A DNA stretch of 64,000 nucleotides from Streptomyces sp. NRRL B-1140 (GCF_001280065.1 NZ_LGEA01000114.1:1-64000); one strand, 5' to 3'; positions 17,867 through 26,574 are shown, counted from the stretch's first letter. A program made the numbers and translations. The notes: generated by a model from the letters alone, not told the origin.

Positions 17867-18826
17867 TCAGCTCAGGTCCGGCGTCACCGATGTCCCGCCC
17901 TCGTGGATCCGGCCGCCCCGCCGCCAGGGGCGTAGCTTCTCCGGGTTGCGAACGGCCCAGATCCCCCTCACGCGCCCCGCGCGGACATCGAAGGAGGCCA
18001 CGGTCATGACGACGCCGCCCCGCTGGGCTACGAGGCCCGGGCTGCCGTTGACCGACCGCTCCAGGAGTTCGAGTCCGGGCGCCTTGTCCGCGATGGCCAC
18101 CATGTACTGGGCGATGCGTGTGCCGCCCTCGACCGGGCGCCGCGCGGCCCCGGCCATGCCGCCGCCGTCGGCGGTCATCACGGCGGCCGGGTCCAGGAGA
18201 CGGACCAGGGCGGCGATGTCCTTGCTCTCCCAGGCTTCCTTGACGTGCCGCACCACCTCGGCCTGGTCGGCCGCCCTCTCCCGGAAGCGCGCCGCGCTCA
18301 CCCGCCGCCGGGCGGAGGCGGCAAGTTGTTTGCAGGCCGCGGGAGTCCGGCCGAGAACCTCGGCGATCTCGGCGAACGGGTACCGGAAGACGTCGTGCAG
18401 GACGAACGCCACCCGCTCGGCGGGCGTCATCGACTCCAGGACGACGAGGAAGGCCACGGTCACCGATTCGTCCAGGACGATCTGGTCGGCGGGATCCGCG
18501 GGACCGGTACGGCCGGAGCCGCCCACGGGGCCCCACTCGGCGCGGTCGGGCAGCGGCTCGGGCAGCCACGCGCCGACATAGCGTTCACGGCGGGCCCGGG
18601 CCGAGCCGAGCAGATCCAGGCAGATGCGGCTGGTCACCGTCGTCAGCCAGGCGCCGGGAGAGAGGATCTCCTCCCGTCGGCTGCGCGGCAGCGCGTACCA
18701 GCGTGCGTAGGCGTCCTGCACGGCGTCCTCGGCCTCGGTGACCGAGCCGAGCAACCGGTAGGCGACATTGATCAATTGGCGTTGCTCGCCGGCCATCTCA
18801 TCCGTGCCGGTCCCGGCCGTCCCCAT
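17867..18826 (-). CDS. ECF sigma factor with SnoaL-like C-terminal domain (SigJ/ECF41 type)
   Basis: A 319-residue sigma factor. Region 2 (LINVAYRLLGSVTEAEDAVQDAYARWY) and region 4 (MTPAERVAFVLHDVFRYPFAEIAEVLGRTPAACKQLAASARRR) are intact. The linker holds the ECF41 hallmark WLPEPL. Residues from about 205 form a fused SnoaL/NTF2-like domain with TADGGG, matching the DGGGK box of that group. In ECF41 proteins this domain replaces a separate anti-sigma factor and tunes activity. Such sigma genes normally sit beside their target; here the divergent neighbour is a small membrane protein. The ATG has a GGGGA site. Confidence 0.88.
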   Translation of the reverse strand: MGTAGTGTDEMAGEQRQLINVAYRLLGSVTEAEDAVQDAYARWYALPRSRREEILSPGAWLTTVTSRICLDLLGSARARRERYVGAWLPEPLPDRAEWGPVGGSGRTGPADPADQIVLDESVTVAFLVVLESMTPAERVAFVLHDVFRYPFAEIAEVLGRTPAACKQLAASARRRVSAARFRERAADQAEVVRHVKEAWESKDIAALVRLLDPAAVMTADGGGMAGAARRPVEGGTRIAQYMVAIADKAPGLELLERSVNGSPGLVAQRGGVVMTVASFDVRAGRVRGIWAVRNPEKLRPWRRGGRIHEGGTSVTPDLS

Positions 18827-18925
18827 ATGTCGGCGTCCCCCCGCCTTACCTTTCGCGCCCCCGCGTCGTCGGTCTTTCGAGACCTTATCGATCTCCCGCC
18901 CGACGGCGGAAGAGAGGACTGCGAC

Positions 18926-19327
18926 ATGGCCACTCAGGTGACGGCGGCGACGCGGCGTGGTGCGGCGTTCCTGCAGATCGCGATCACCCTGCAGACACTG
19001 ACGATCTTCCTCCAGGCGGTGTCCGCCGGACTGCTGCTGACCTCGTCCTACGGAGAGATGCTGCACGGCGTCGGGGCGCGCGTGATGTACGGGGCGTCCA
19101 TGCTGTACGTGCTCGCGGCGGTGCTGGCGTGGAAGCCGGGCGGGGGCTCGCCCCGGCCGATCTGGTACGCCTCGGGTTTCCTGGCGCTCGCCTCGCTGCA
19201 GGTCGTGCTCGGCATCGCGCACGTCCCCTCACTCCATCTCCCCCTGGGCGTGCTGATGTTCGGCCTGAGCGTGTTGGTGCTGGCCCCGGCGGTGAGAGCC
19301 GGCAGGGGGGCCGCCGGAGCGAGGTAG
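18926..19327 (+). CDS. Small four-helix membrane protein
   Basis: A 133-residue membrane protein with about four helices: FLQIAITLQTLTIFLQAVSAG, the GVGARVMYGASMLYVLAAVLA segment, ASGFLALASLQVVLGIA and LPLGVLMFGLSVLVLAPAV. It resembles uncharacterised DUF6220-like proteins. GAGAGGA lies 7 bases before the ATG. Divergent from the ECF41-like sigma gene with a 99-base gap, it is a plausible target of that sigma factor. No catalytic residue pattern is seen. Confidence 0.75.
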   Translation: MATQVTAATRRGAAFLQIAITLQTLTIFLQAVSAGLLLTSSYGEMLHGVGARVMYGASMLYVLAAVLAWKPGGGSPRPIWYASGFLALASLQVVLGIAHVPSLHLPLGVLMFGLSVLVLAPAVRAGRGAAGAR

Positions 19328-19418
19328 ACCCGGGCCGTTCCAGCGCCGCCGTGCGTTGAGTGATCGTCAGCGGACTACCCGCACGCGGCTCGTCTGCCAC
19401 TGCATAACCGTGACCTCG

Positions 19419-20384
19419 TCAAGCCTGTTGACCGGTGGGCGTGGCGCCGTTCTCTGTCAGCGTGAGGAGAAAGTCCACGAAGTGGTCTGCCATGGGCTCT
19501 CGTAGAAGTGGTTCCAGGAAGAGGAACTGGCCCTGGGGGTTTACTTCGAGCCACACCGGTTCCCCATCCGGAGTGAGCTTGAGATCTATGATGCCCATGC
19601 GGAGACCCAGTTGACGCAACACCGCCGTCACCCGCTGCGCCACATCCTGCGGCACACGCCACTTGGAGATGGTGGAAGCACCGAGGTTCGGACGCCAGTC
19701 GAGAGCGTCCGTCTCAATGAGTGCGGCGACCATTCGCTTGCCGAAGCAATTCAGCCTTATGTGGCGACGGCCTTCAATGTACTCCTGATAAGCGGCGGGG
19801 CACGCGTCGAACGACTCTGCCGGGATGGTTTCCGGGTCGTTGATGAACTGCGTGAACATCATCGGCCCCCGGGCTCCCACGACCGGTTTGACAATGGTCC
19901 GACCGACTTTCCGGGTGAACGCCACGACGTCGGTACGCGATTGCGAGACGAGTGTCTGTGGAACTCGGAAGCCCATCCGTTTCGCTACTGCCAGTTGGTA
20001 GAGTTTGTCCGCAGCGCGATCGGTCGCGTCGGGAGGTGAAACCCATTGCCCCCGGAACTCTGCGGCGAGGACCCCGGCGAGCGCTCCACGGCAGTCGTTG
20101 TTCACGAGGCTGCGTTCGTGCTCGCCTGATGCGTGGTCTACGGCCTCTTGATCGGCTCGTACCCGCCGCCACCAGAGCAGTGACGCCTCGTTGACGGGGA
20201 GCGCGATACCTTCTGACGTCCGCACGGTGGCGGGAGCGTCTCCATGCGAGCGCCAAGTGATGCCGCGTCGACCGCTTATCCTGTCGCACTCCACGATGTG
20301 GAAGTCCTGATATCCACGGCGGCGTGCCGCATGCTGGATGGCGAGGGCGTGGAATTCGTTGTGTATTGAAATGGTGAGGATCAC
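19419..20384 (-). CDS. Graspetide-type ATP-grasp ligase (MvdD/TgmB-like)
   Basis: A 321-residue ATP-grasp enzyme. The N-terminal domain (VILTISIHNEFHALAIQHAA, later LLWWRRVRAD) and the C-terminal motifs QEYIEGRRHIRLNCFG and DLKLTPDGEPVWLEVNPQGQ match ligases that make side-chain ester or amide rings in ribosomal peptides (microviridin and related graspetides). The EVNPxGQFLFLE ending is characteristic of that group. The GTG start is one base after the stop of the 85-residue upstream gene, so translation is probably coupled; a longer frame to 20480 would overlap it. The surrounding DNA is poorer in GC than the neighbours (one 60-base line counted at 34 G+C), which suggests transfer. Family is confident, product inferred. 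Confidence 0.82.
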   Translation of the reverse strand: MILTISIHNEFHALAIQHAARRRGYQDFHIVECDRISGRRGITWRSHGDAPATVRTSEGIALPVNEASLLWWRRVRADQEAVDHASGEHERSLVNNDCRGALAGVLAAEFRGQWVSPPDATDRAADKLYQLAVAKRMGFRVPQTLVSQSRTDVVAFTRKVGRTIVKPVVGARGPMMFTQFINDPETIPAESFDACPAAYQEYIEGRRHIRLNCFGKRMVAALIETDALDWRPNLGASTISKWRVPQDVAQRVTAVLRQLGLRMGIIDLKLTPDGEPVWLEVNPQGQFLFLEPLLREPMADHFVDFLLTLTENGATPTGQQA

Positions 20385-20385
20385 G

Positions 20386-20643
20386 TCACTGCATAGCACA
20401 GTCGTCGCTGATGCATTTCTGGTGTCCCTCCGACCCGGACTCGCTTGCGATGCCCGCGAGATTGTCTGCGACGATCTCAACCCCCGTGGTCATACGGACC
20501 GCTGCTTCCCAGGCGCGCAACTCTTCAGGAGTATTCATCGGCACGAACGAGGTGGGTTGAACCATCAGCACCACAGGGGGCGGCATCTTGACAAATCCGT
20601 CCGCGCTCTCGTCCAGGGGCTTGCCGAGCAGGAATTCATCCAT
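20386..20643 (-). CDS. Putative graspetide precursor peptide
   Basis: An 85-residue protein with GAGG 8 bases before its ATG, ending one base before the ATP-grasp start. Residues 1-64 would be a leader, with an unusual proline/hydrophobic stretch MPPPVVLMVQPTSFVP and a helix-like EELRAWEAAVRM. The tail ESGSEGHQKCISDDCAMQ is rich in possible ring donors and acceptors: Ser and Lys against Glu and Asp, plus two Cys. That composition fits a graspetide core, but I cannot match it to a known leader motif such as PFFARFL. The alternative is an accessory protein of unknown role. Confidence 0.5.
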   Translation of the reverse strand: MDEFLLGKPLDESADGFVKMPPPVVLMVQPTSFVPMNTPEELRAWEAAVRMTTGVEIVADNLAGIASESGSEGHQKCISDDCAMQ

Positions 20644-21104
20644 CGCTCTCACCTCGGAAAAGTGAGCCAACTTGCACTTCTGGCTCTTCCATGATGCTAC
20701 GGCAGGGCTGCCGACGCACGCCGGAAAAGCCTCGCCAAGACGGTGTCCCATGTGGTGAGGCAGACGAGGCGCTTGTAGCAACTCACCCACCTCACCGACC
20801 GCCGCCCCACCCCGGTCAATCAGACCCTGCACCATTGCGAGAGTTGTTCGACCTCTCAACTCGTCAGCAGCAGCCTCGTTGGTTCCCCATCCTTGCCTCA
20901 CTCGACCTGCCTCACGCCCATCCCTGATGTGGTGGGCGATTCTCGCTTGCGGCCGGTGCTCAGCGTGCGCCTCCGATGGACGATCTGCAGCGCTCGGCCG
21001 ACGTGTTGGCACGGCAGCCGCTCGCGCAGCCCACGCACAGTCCATGATCCTGGCGTGGAAGACGACTCGTCGCACCCTACGACCAGACACATCCGCCACG
21101 TCGG
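20644..21104. other. Low-GC gap upstream of precursor gene, no confident gene
   Basis: 461 bases. The minus-strand frame of the precursor stays open back to 21099, but it reads as low-complexity Arg/Ala-rich sequence at first and then NEAAADELRGRTTLAMVQ and onward without a recognisable domain. Plus-strand frames are short. It may be the precursor promoter and leader, or the remnant of a lost biosynthetic gene. Confidence 0.5.
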
Positions 21105-21806
21105 GTGGAACAATCGGCCCTACGAGTCCGAACCGAGGAAGTCGGTCATCACGCCGTGGAACGACCAGCCGTCCCTTTTCCTCCTTCGCCGTGGCACCTC
21201 ACCGGTGACATGATCGTCTCGCTGTGGCGCGTCCCCGTCGACGAGCTGCCGCCCTGGCCACTGCCGTCGGGGGTTCGGCCGTTGACCGTGCGGCGGCGCG
21301 CCACCCTGGTCGGCTTCTGGGTCGACTACCGGCCCGGCGGCGTCCTCACCTACCGCGAGTTCCTCATCGCCCTGGTGGCGCGCCACGGGCACGGCCTCAC
21401 CGCCACGACCGTGGCCGCCTGGGTCGACGACGAACAGTCCCTCGCCGGGGGACGGGCCCTGTGGGGCATCCCGAAAGAGCGCGCCGCGATCACGCTCCGC
21501 CTGAACGGCCGGAGCGCCCGGGGCGAGCTGACCGCCCCGGGGTCTCCGGCTCTCCGCCTCACGTACCGCGACATGCTGCGGCTGCCCTGCAGGCTGCCCG
21601 GCCGCGCCCACTTGGTGCAGCAGCTGTCCGACGGTACGCGGTGCCGCGTCCCCCTGCGCATCAGTGGGCGGCCGGCCCTCGGCCGCGGCCGGGTCACGAC
21701 CGGGCCCGGCGGGGCCCTGCCCGACGATGTCCTGTCCGCCCTCGGCCGGCATCGGCCGCCCCTCTCCCTCGCGCTCCGCGACTTCCGCAGCGTCGTGGGC
21801 AGCTGA
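21105..21806 (+). CDS. Acetoacetate-decarboxylase-like protein
   Basis: A protein of up to 233 residues with the PWHLTGDMIVSLWRVPVDELP opening typical of Streptomyces acetoacetate-decarboxylase-superfamily proteins, then VGFWVDYRPGGVLTYREFLIALVA and the SLAGGRALWGIPKERAAI motif. I do not see a clear Schiff-base lysine context, so the reaction is uncertain; many members act on other beta-keto acids or have unknown roles. The start is unclear: GTG 21105 and GTG 21156 are both possible, while ATG 21210 would cut the conserved PWHL segment. High GC returns here, marking the edge of the low-GC islet. Confidence 0.65.
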   Translation: MEQSALRVRTEEVGHHAVERPAVPFPPSPWHLTGDMIVSLWRVPVDELPPWPLPSGVRPLTVRRRATLVGFWVDYRPGGVLTYREFLIALVARHGHGLTATTVAAWVDDEQSLAGGRALWGIPKERAAITLRLNGRSARGELTAPGSPALRLTYRDMLRLPCRLPGRAHLVQQLSDGTRCRVPLRISGRPALGRGRVTTGPGGALPDDVLSALGRHRPPLSLALRDFRSVVGS

Positions 21807-21850
21807 GCCGCGCGGGTCCTCGCCCGGTCCCCCGCTGCGGCTCCAGCCGT

Positions 21851-22039
21851 TCAGCAGCAGCGGCTGTGGCTGCGGGCCTCTTGGTGCCGGAGGCGCAGCA
21901 CCTGGTACTCGCGACGGGTCGGGACCGGGGCCGACGGGTGGTGGCGCCGGTGCCGCTCGCAGTGACGGTCGTACTCGGCCTCGCCGGTCAGCTCGCGCAG
22001 ATACCAGCGCACGGCCCGCGCCCAGTTCGGGATCCTCAC
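21851..22039 (-). CDS. ybdD: YbdD/YjiX family small protein
   Basis: A 62-residue protein. The sequence IPNWARAVRWYLRELTGEAEYDRHCERHRRHHP with the ending PTRREYQVLRLR is the standard YbdD/YjiX pattern. These proteins are encoded next to CstA/BtsT pyruvate and peptide transporters and are thought to help transport. The GTG start overlaps the cstA stop as GTGA, so translation is coupled. Confidence 0.85.
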   Translation of the reverse strand: MRIPNWARAVRWYLRELTGEAEYDRHCERHRRHHPSAPVPTRREYQVLRLRHQEARSHSRCC

Positions 22040-24243
22040 GAGCGGGCTCCGACTCCGGATTCGGCTCCGGCTCCTGCTCCGGCTGCCGATCCCGCTCCCG
22101 CTCCGGCCCGGGGCTCGGCCAAGCTGCCCGCTGCGTCGATGCGGGACTCGACGTACGGCGCCTCGGTGGTCGGCAGCGGCGACGCGGACCGCATCGCGCG
22201 GACGCAGACCACCGCCGCGTTGCCGATCACCACGGCGACCAGGAGCAGGAAGAGGGCGATGAGGACGCCGTCGACGGTGGAGTTCGTGATCACGGTGTGC
22301 ATGTCGGCCGTCGACTTGGCGGGGGCGAGGATTTGCCCGGCGTCCAGTGCGTCGGCGTAGTGCGCCCGTTGGGCGAAGAAGCCGATCTTCGGGTCGGCGG
22401 AGAAGAGCTTCTGCCAGCCGGCGGTGAAGGTGATCGCGGTGACCCAGGCCAGGGGGACGCCGGTGACCCAGGCCCAGCGAAGACGCCCGGACTTGATCAG
22501 GACCGTGGTGCAGACGGCGAGGGCGATGGCCGCGAGCAGTTGGTTGGCGATCCCGAAGAGGGGGAACAGCTGGTTGATTCCGCCGAGCGGGTCGGTCGCG
22601 CCGGTGTGGAGGAAGTAGCCCCAGGCTGCGACGACCAGGGCGCTGCACAGCCAGATGCCGGGCTTCCAGTTGACCCGGCCGAGCGGCTTGAAGACATTGC
22701 CGAGCATGTCCTGGAGCATGAAGCGGCCGACCCGGGTCCCGGCGTCCACGGTGGTCAGGATGAACAGTGCCTCGAACATGATCGCGAAGTGGTACCAGAA
22801 GGCCTTCATGGCGGACCCGCCGAAGACTCCGGAGAAGATCTCCGACATGCCGACCGCGAGGGTCGGTGCCCCGCCGGAGCGGGCGATCAGGGTCTGTTCC
22901 TCGACGGCCTTCGCCGCCTGGGTGAGCTGGTCGGGGGTGATGGTGAAGCCGAGGCCCGCCACCGCGTGGGAAGCGGACTCGGCCGTCGCGCCGAGCAGGC
23001 CCGCCGGTGCGTTCATCGCGTAGTAGAGACCCGGCTCCAGGGTCGCCGCGGCGATCAGCGCCATGATCGCCACGAACGACTCCATCAGCATCGCGCCGTA
23101 GCCGATGAGCCGGACCTGCGACTCCTTCTGGATCAGCTTCGGGGTCGTTCCGGAGGAGACCAGGGCGTGAAAGCCGGACAGCGCGCCACAGGCGATCGTG
23201 ATGAAGAGAAAGGGGAAGAGCGATCCGGCGAAGACCGGCCCGGCGCCCGAGGCAGCGAAGTCGCTCACCGCGTCCGCCCTGAGCACCGGCGCGGCCACGA
23301 CCACACCGACCGCGAGCAGCGCGATCGTGCCGATCTTCATGAAGGTGGAGAGGTAGTCGCGCGGAGCCAGCAGCATCCACACCGGCAGCACGGAGGCGAC
23401 GAAGCCGTAGCCGATCAGGCAGAGGACGAGGGTGGTGGGGCCGAGGGTGAAGGTGCCGGCCAGGGAGGAGTTCTGCACCCAGCTGCCGCCGACGATGGCG
23501 AGGAGGAGCAGGGCGACGCCGATGAGGCTGGTCTCGACGACCCTGCCGGGGCGGACGCGGTGCATCCAGAAGCCCATGAAGAGAGCGATGGGGATGGTCA
23601 TCGCGACGGAGAAGGTGCCCCACGGCGAGTGGGCCAGCGCGTTCACGACCACCAGGGCGAGCACACCCAGCAAAATGATCATGATGGCGAACACCGCGAC
23701 CAGAGCGGCGGCTCCGCCCACCCGGCCGATCTCCTCGCGGGCCATCTGCCCGAGCGACTTGCCGTCCCGGCGCATCGACAGGAACAGCACCACCATGTCC
23801 TGCACCGCCCCGGCGAAGATCACCCCGGCGACGATCCACAGGGTGCCCGGCAGGTAGCCCATCTGCGCCGCGAGGACCGGCCCCACCAGCGGTCCGGCGC
23901 CGGCGATGGCGGCGAAGTGGTGGCCGAGCAGCACCCGGCGGTCGGTCGGCTGGAAGTCGACGCCGTCCTCCAGGCGTTCGGCGGGCGTGGCCCGGCGGTC
24001 GTCCGGCCGGAGCACCCGGCGTGCGACGAACCGCGCGTAGAAGCGGTAGGCGATGGCGTAGGAGCCGAGCGCGGCGACCACCAGCCAGACCGCGGAGATC
24101 CTCTCGCCCCGGGCCAGCGCGAGCACACCCCAGGCGACGGCGCCGAGCAGGCCCACGACGGTCCACAACAGGACGGATCGGGGTGACATACGCGACTTTC
24201 CGGGCCTCGGCAGATCGGTTTCGGGCAGGGTGGACGCAGGCAT
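22036..24243 (-). CDS. cstA: CstA-family pyruvate/peptide transporter
   Basis: A 735-residue polytopic membrane protein. CstA landmarks include GHHFAAIAGAGPLVGPVLAAQMGY, ALSGFHALVSSGTTPKLI, GMSEIF and GGINQLFPLFGIANQLLAAIAL. The family (CstA, BtsT) imports pyruvate and perhaps peptides using a cation gradient. The last 30 residues are an Ala/Gly-rich tail (AGAGAGSAAGAGAGAE) encoded by GGCTCC-like repeats, outside the conserved fold. GAGGAG lies 5 bases before the ATG. It is divergent from a sodium:solute symporter gene. Confidence 0.95.
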   Translation of the reverse strand: MPASTLPETDLPRPGKSRMSPRSVLLWTVVGLLGAVAWGVLALARGERISAVWLVVAALGSYAIAYRFYARFVARRVLRPDDRRATPAERLEDGVDFQPTDRRVLLGHHFAAIAGAGPLVGPVLAAQMGYLPGTLWIVAGVIFAGAVQDMVVLFLSMRRDGKSLGQMAREEIGRVGGAAALVAVFAIMIILLGVLALVVVNALAHSPWGTFSVAMTIPIALFMGFWMHRVRPGRVVETSLIGVALLLLAIVGGSWVQNSSLAGTFTLGPTTLVLCLIGYGFVASVLPVWMLLAPRDYLSTFMKIGTIALLAVGVVVAAPVLRADAVSDFAASGAGPVFAGSLFPFLFITIACGALSGFHALVSSGTTPKLIQKESQVRLIGYGAMLMESFVAIMALIAAATLEPGLYYAMNAPAGLLGATAESASHAVAGLGFTITPDQLTQAAKAVEEQTLIARSGGAPTLAVGMSEIFSGVFGGSAMKAFWYHFAIMFEALFILTTVDAGTRVGRFMLQDMLGNVFKPLGRVNWKPGIWLCSALVVAAWGYFLHTGATDPLGGINQLFPLFGIANQLLAAIALAVCTTVLIKSGRLRWAWVTGVPLAWVTAITFTAGWQKLFSADPKIGFFAQRAHYADALDAGQILAPAKSTADMHTVITNSTVDGVLIALFLLLVAVVIGNAAVVCVRAMRSASPLPTTEAPYVESRIDAAGSLAEPRAGAGAGSAAGAGAGAESGVGARS

Positions 24244-24357
24244 GGCGGCTCCTCACCAGGGCGGTGCGAGGCACCTCGTGACACGAGGTGCCGGGGGATC
24301 GGCGAAGCGGCGGCTCTCCCGCTCGCTGTCGGTCTGTGCAAGAGTTGCCCACCCCCC

Positions 24358-24402
24358 GGAACCGGTTGACAGCGAATTTCCAGAGGATTTCCCGCCGGTT
24401 CC
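24358..24402. promoter_or_regulatory. GGAACCGG...CCGGTTCC inverted repeat between cstA and symporter
   Basis: Perfect 8-base arms are separated by 29 bases in the 226-base divergent spacer. It could be a regulator site serving both transporter genes. Role inferred from position only. Confidence 0.3.
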
Positions 24403-24469
24403 GTGTCCTCCGATCGGGGCCGTCGCGCAACTCCCCCGTGAGGATCAGGCACACCAAGGACGGTGACCC

Positions 24470-26011
24470 ATGGCCGACGGCACCATGACCGCGACGTTCC
24501 TCGCCGTGATCGGCGGAGCGTCGCTGCTCGCCGTCACCGCGCGGCGCCTGCGTCCCAGCGACCGGCTGCCGTCCCTGGAGGGCTGGGCGCTGGCCGACCG
24601 CAGCCTGGGCCCGGTGTGGACCTGGTTCCTGCTGGGCGGCACGATCTTCACCGCGTACACCTTCACCGCCGTACCGGGGCTGGCGTACGGCAACGGCGCG
24701 GCGGCCTTCTTCGCCGTGCCGTACACGGTGATCGTCTGTCCCCTCGCCTTCGTGCTGCTCAGCCGGCTGTGGACCGTGGCACGCGCCCACGGCTACATCA
24801 CCGTCGCCGACTTCGTGCGCGGGCGGTACGGGTCACCGCCCCTCGCGCTGGTCGTCGCGCTGACCGGGATCCTCGCGACCATGCCCTACCTCGCCCTCCA
24901 GCTGCTCGGGATACGAGCCGTGCTGACGGCCGGCGGGGTGTATCCGCGCGGCGCGGCCGGGGACCTGGTGATGGTGGCGCTGTTCGCCGGTCTCGCCGTG
25001 GCCACCTACCGGCACGGGCTGCGCGCACCCACGGTCATCTCGGCACTCAAGGCGGTGGCCGTCTTCGTGTCACTGACCGCGGTCACCTGGCTGGTCCTGG
25101 AGCGGCTCGGCGGGCCGGGCGCCGTCTTCGACGGAGCGGCCCGGCGGCTCGGCGGCCGGGCGCTGGCCCTGACCCCGGCCCAGCAGCCCGCCTACGCCAC
25201 CCTCGCGCTCGGCTCCGCGCTCGCCCTGATGATGTACCCGCACGTGCTGACGGCGGGCTTCGCCGCCGACGGGCCGCGCACCCTGCGCAAGGTCTCCGTG
25301 GCGCTGCCCGCCTGGACGGGCCTGCTCGCGCTCTTCGGCGTGCTGGGTTTCGCGGCGCTGGCGGCCGGGGTGCGGGCACCGGAGGGCGGCGCCGAGGCGG
25401 CCGTGCCGATGCTCGTCGACCGGCTGATGCCGGGACCACTGGCCGGGCTGGTCTTCGGCGCGATCACCGTCGGGGCGCTCGTCCCGGCGGCGGTGATGTC
25501 GATCGCGGCGGCCACCGGTTTCGTACGCAATGTGTACGTCGAGTACGTGCACCCCACGGCCACACCCAAACGGCAGGTGCGCATCGCCAAGGCCGTGTCG
25601 CTCATCGCGAAGGCGGGGGCGGTCGCGTTCGTCATCGGACTGCGCGACCAGGACGCGATCAATCTCCAGCTGCTCGGCGGGGTCTGGATCCTGCAGATCT
25701 TCCCCGCCGTCGCCGTCGGCCTGTACACCGCGCGACTGCATCCGCGGGCGCTGCTCGCCGGGTGGGGCGTGGGCATGGCGAGCGGGACCTTCCTCGTCGT
25801 GCGCGAGGGGTTCTCCTCCATCGTGGGCCTCGGTTCCGGGCCGCTGCAGATCTACGCCGGCCTCGCCGCGCTCGTGCTCAACCTGATCGTCGCGGTGACC
25901 GGCACCGCCGTACTCGAACGTCTCGGCGTCCCGCGGGGCGCCGATCTGACCGACCTGCCGTCCCGCCTGAGCACCGGGCGGCGTCCGGAGACGGGAGCCC
26001 ACCAGCAGTGA
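24470..26011 (+). CDS. Sodium:solute symporter (SSS family), monocarboxylate-type
   Basis: A 513-residue transporter with about 13 helices. Family motifs include FLLGGTIFTAYTFTAVPGLAYGNGAAAFFAVPYT, HGYITVADFVRGRYGS, and YPHVLTAGFAADGPRTLRKVS, which resembles MctP/MctC monocarboxylate and ActP acetate carriers. Beside cstA (pyruvate uptake) a small organic acid is a likely substrate. An AAGGACGG site precedes the ATG. The last four bases overlap the start of a sigma-factor gene, an unusual coupling. Confidence 0.88.
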   Translation: MADGTMTATFLAVIGGASLLAVTARRLRPSDRLPSLEGWALADRSLGPVWTWFLLGGTIFTAYTFTAVPGLAYGNGAAAFFAVPYTVIVCPLAFVLLSRLWTVARAHGYITVADFVRGRYGSPPLALVVALTGILATMPYLALQLLGIRAVLTAGGVYPRGAAGDLVMVALFAGLAVATYRHGLRAPTVISALKAVAVFVSLTAVTWLVLERLGGPGAVFDGAARRLGGRALALTPAQQPAYATLALGSALALMMYPHVLTAGFAADGPRTLRKVSVALPAWTGLLALFGVLGFAALAAGVRAPEGGAEAAVPMLVDRLMPGPLAGLVFGAITVGALVPAAVMSIAAATGFVRNVYVEYVHPTATPKRQVRIAKAVSLIAKAGAVAFVIGLRDQDAINLQLLGGVWILQIFPAVAVGLYTARLHPRALLAGWGVGMASGTFLVVREGFSSIVGLGSGPLQIYAGLAALVLNLIVAVTGTAVLERLGVPRGADLTDLPSRLSTGRRPETGAHQQ

Positions 26012-26574
26012 GACACAGACATCCGATACCGGTGCCGGAACCCGGCGTCGAGACGCTGGCGCCCGCGCCCGCCGACCCCGCGGAACTGGAACGCGAGGCC
26101 GGACTGGCCGGGCTCTTCGAGCTGCACTACGCCTCGATGCTGCGCCTGGCCGTGCTGCTGGGCGCGGACGACCCGGAGAACGTGGTGGCCGAGGCGTACT
26201 ACCAGATCTACCGGAAGTGGCGGCGTCTGAGGGACACCGAGGCGGCGGAGGCGTACCTGCGCTCCACGGTGTGCAATCTGACCCGGATGCGCATCCGGCA
26301 CCTCCAGGTCGCCCGCAAGCACGTGGAGAGCCCGCCCGAGGAGACCGTCGTCTCCGCCGAGAGCGCGGCGCTGCTCCGCGACGACCAGCGCGTGCTGATC
26401 GACGCGCTGCAGCAGCTGCCGGCCCGGCAGCGCGAGGCGCTCGTGCTGCGGCACTGGCTCGGGCTGAAGGAGGGCGAGATCGCGGCCGCGATGGGCATCT
26501 CCCCGGGTTCGGTCAAGACGCACACCGCACGCGGCCTCGCCGCGCTGACCCAGGCGATGGAGGCCCGGCGATGA
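26008..26574 (+). CDS. ECF-type sigma factor (SigE/sigma-24-like)
   Basis: A 188-residue sigma factor. Region 2 is GLFELHYASMLRLAVLLGADDPENVVAEAYYQIYRKWRRL and region 4 is LPARQREALVLRHWLGLKEGEIAAAMGISPGSVKTHTARGL. The GTG start overlaps the symporter stop and its own stop overlaps the next ATG, so three genes form one tightly linked run. It may control transporter genes in response to carbon state, or respond to the small membrane protein encoded after it. Evidence for the role is positional. Confidence 0.88.
   Translation: MRHRHPIPVPEPGVETLAPAPADPAELEREAGLAGLFELHYASMLRLAVLLGADDPENVVAEAYYQIYRKWRRLRDTEAAEAYLRSTVCNLTRMRIRHLQVARKHVESPPEETVVSAESAALLRDDQRVLIDALQQLPARQREALVLRHWLGLKEGEIAAAMGISPGSVKTHTARGLAALTQAMEARR

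Noticed and set aside
20386..20643. PqqD-like or FxLD-lanthipeptide interpretation of the 85-residue protein
   Set aside because: No PqqD fold motifs and no FxLD motif are present, and no radical-SAM or lanthionine enzyme gene is nearby.
20386..21099. 237-residue protein as the true form of the graspetide precursor
   Set aside because: The upstream part is low-complexity, and the best ribosome site lies before the internal ATG at 20643.
20893..21213. Possible transposase remnant on the plus strand
   Set aside because: No DDE or other transposase motif and no inverted ends could be found.
22040..22140. GGCTCC-rich repeats at the end of cstA as a CRISPR or mobile repeat
   Set aside because: They simply encode the Ala/Gly-rich tail of the transporter; there are no spacers or regular units.
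21851..24790. 979-residue minus-strand frame across cstA
   Set aside because: It reads cstA in the wrong frame; only its last 62 codons are real (YbdD).
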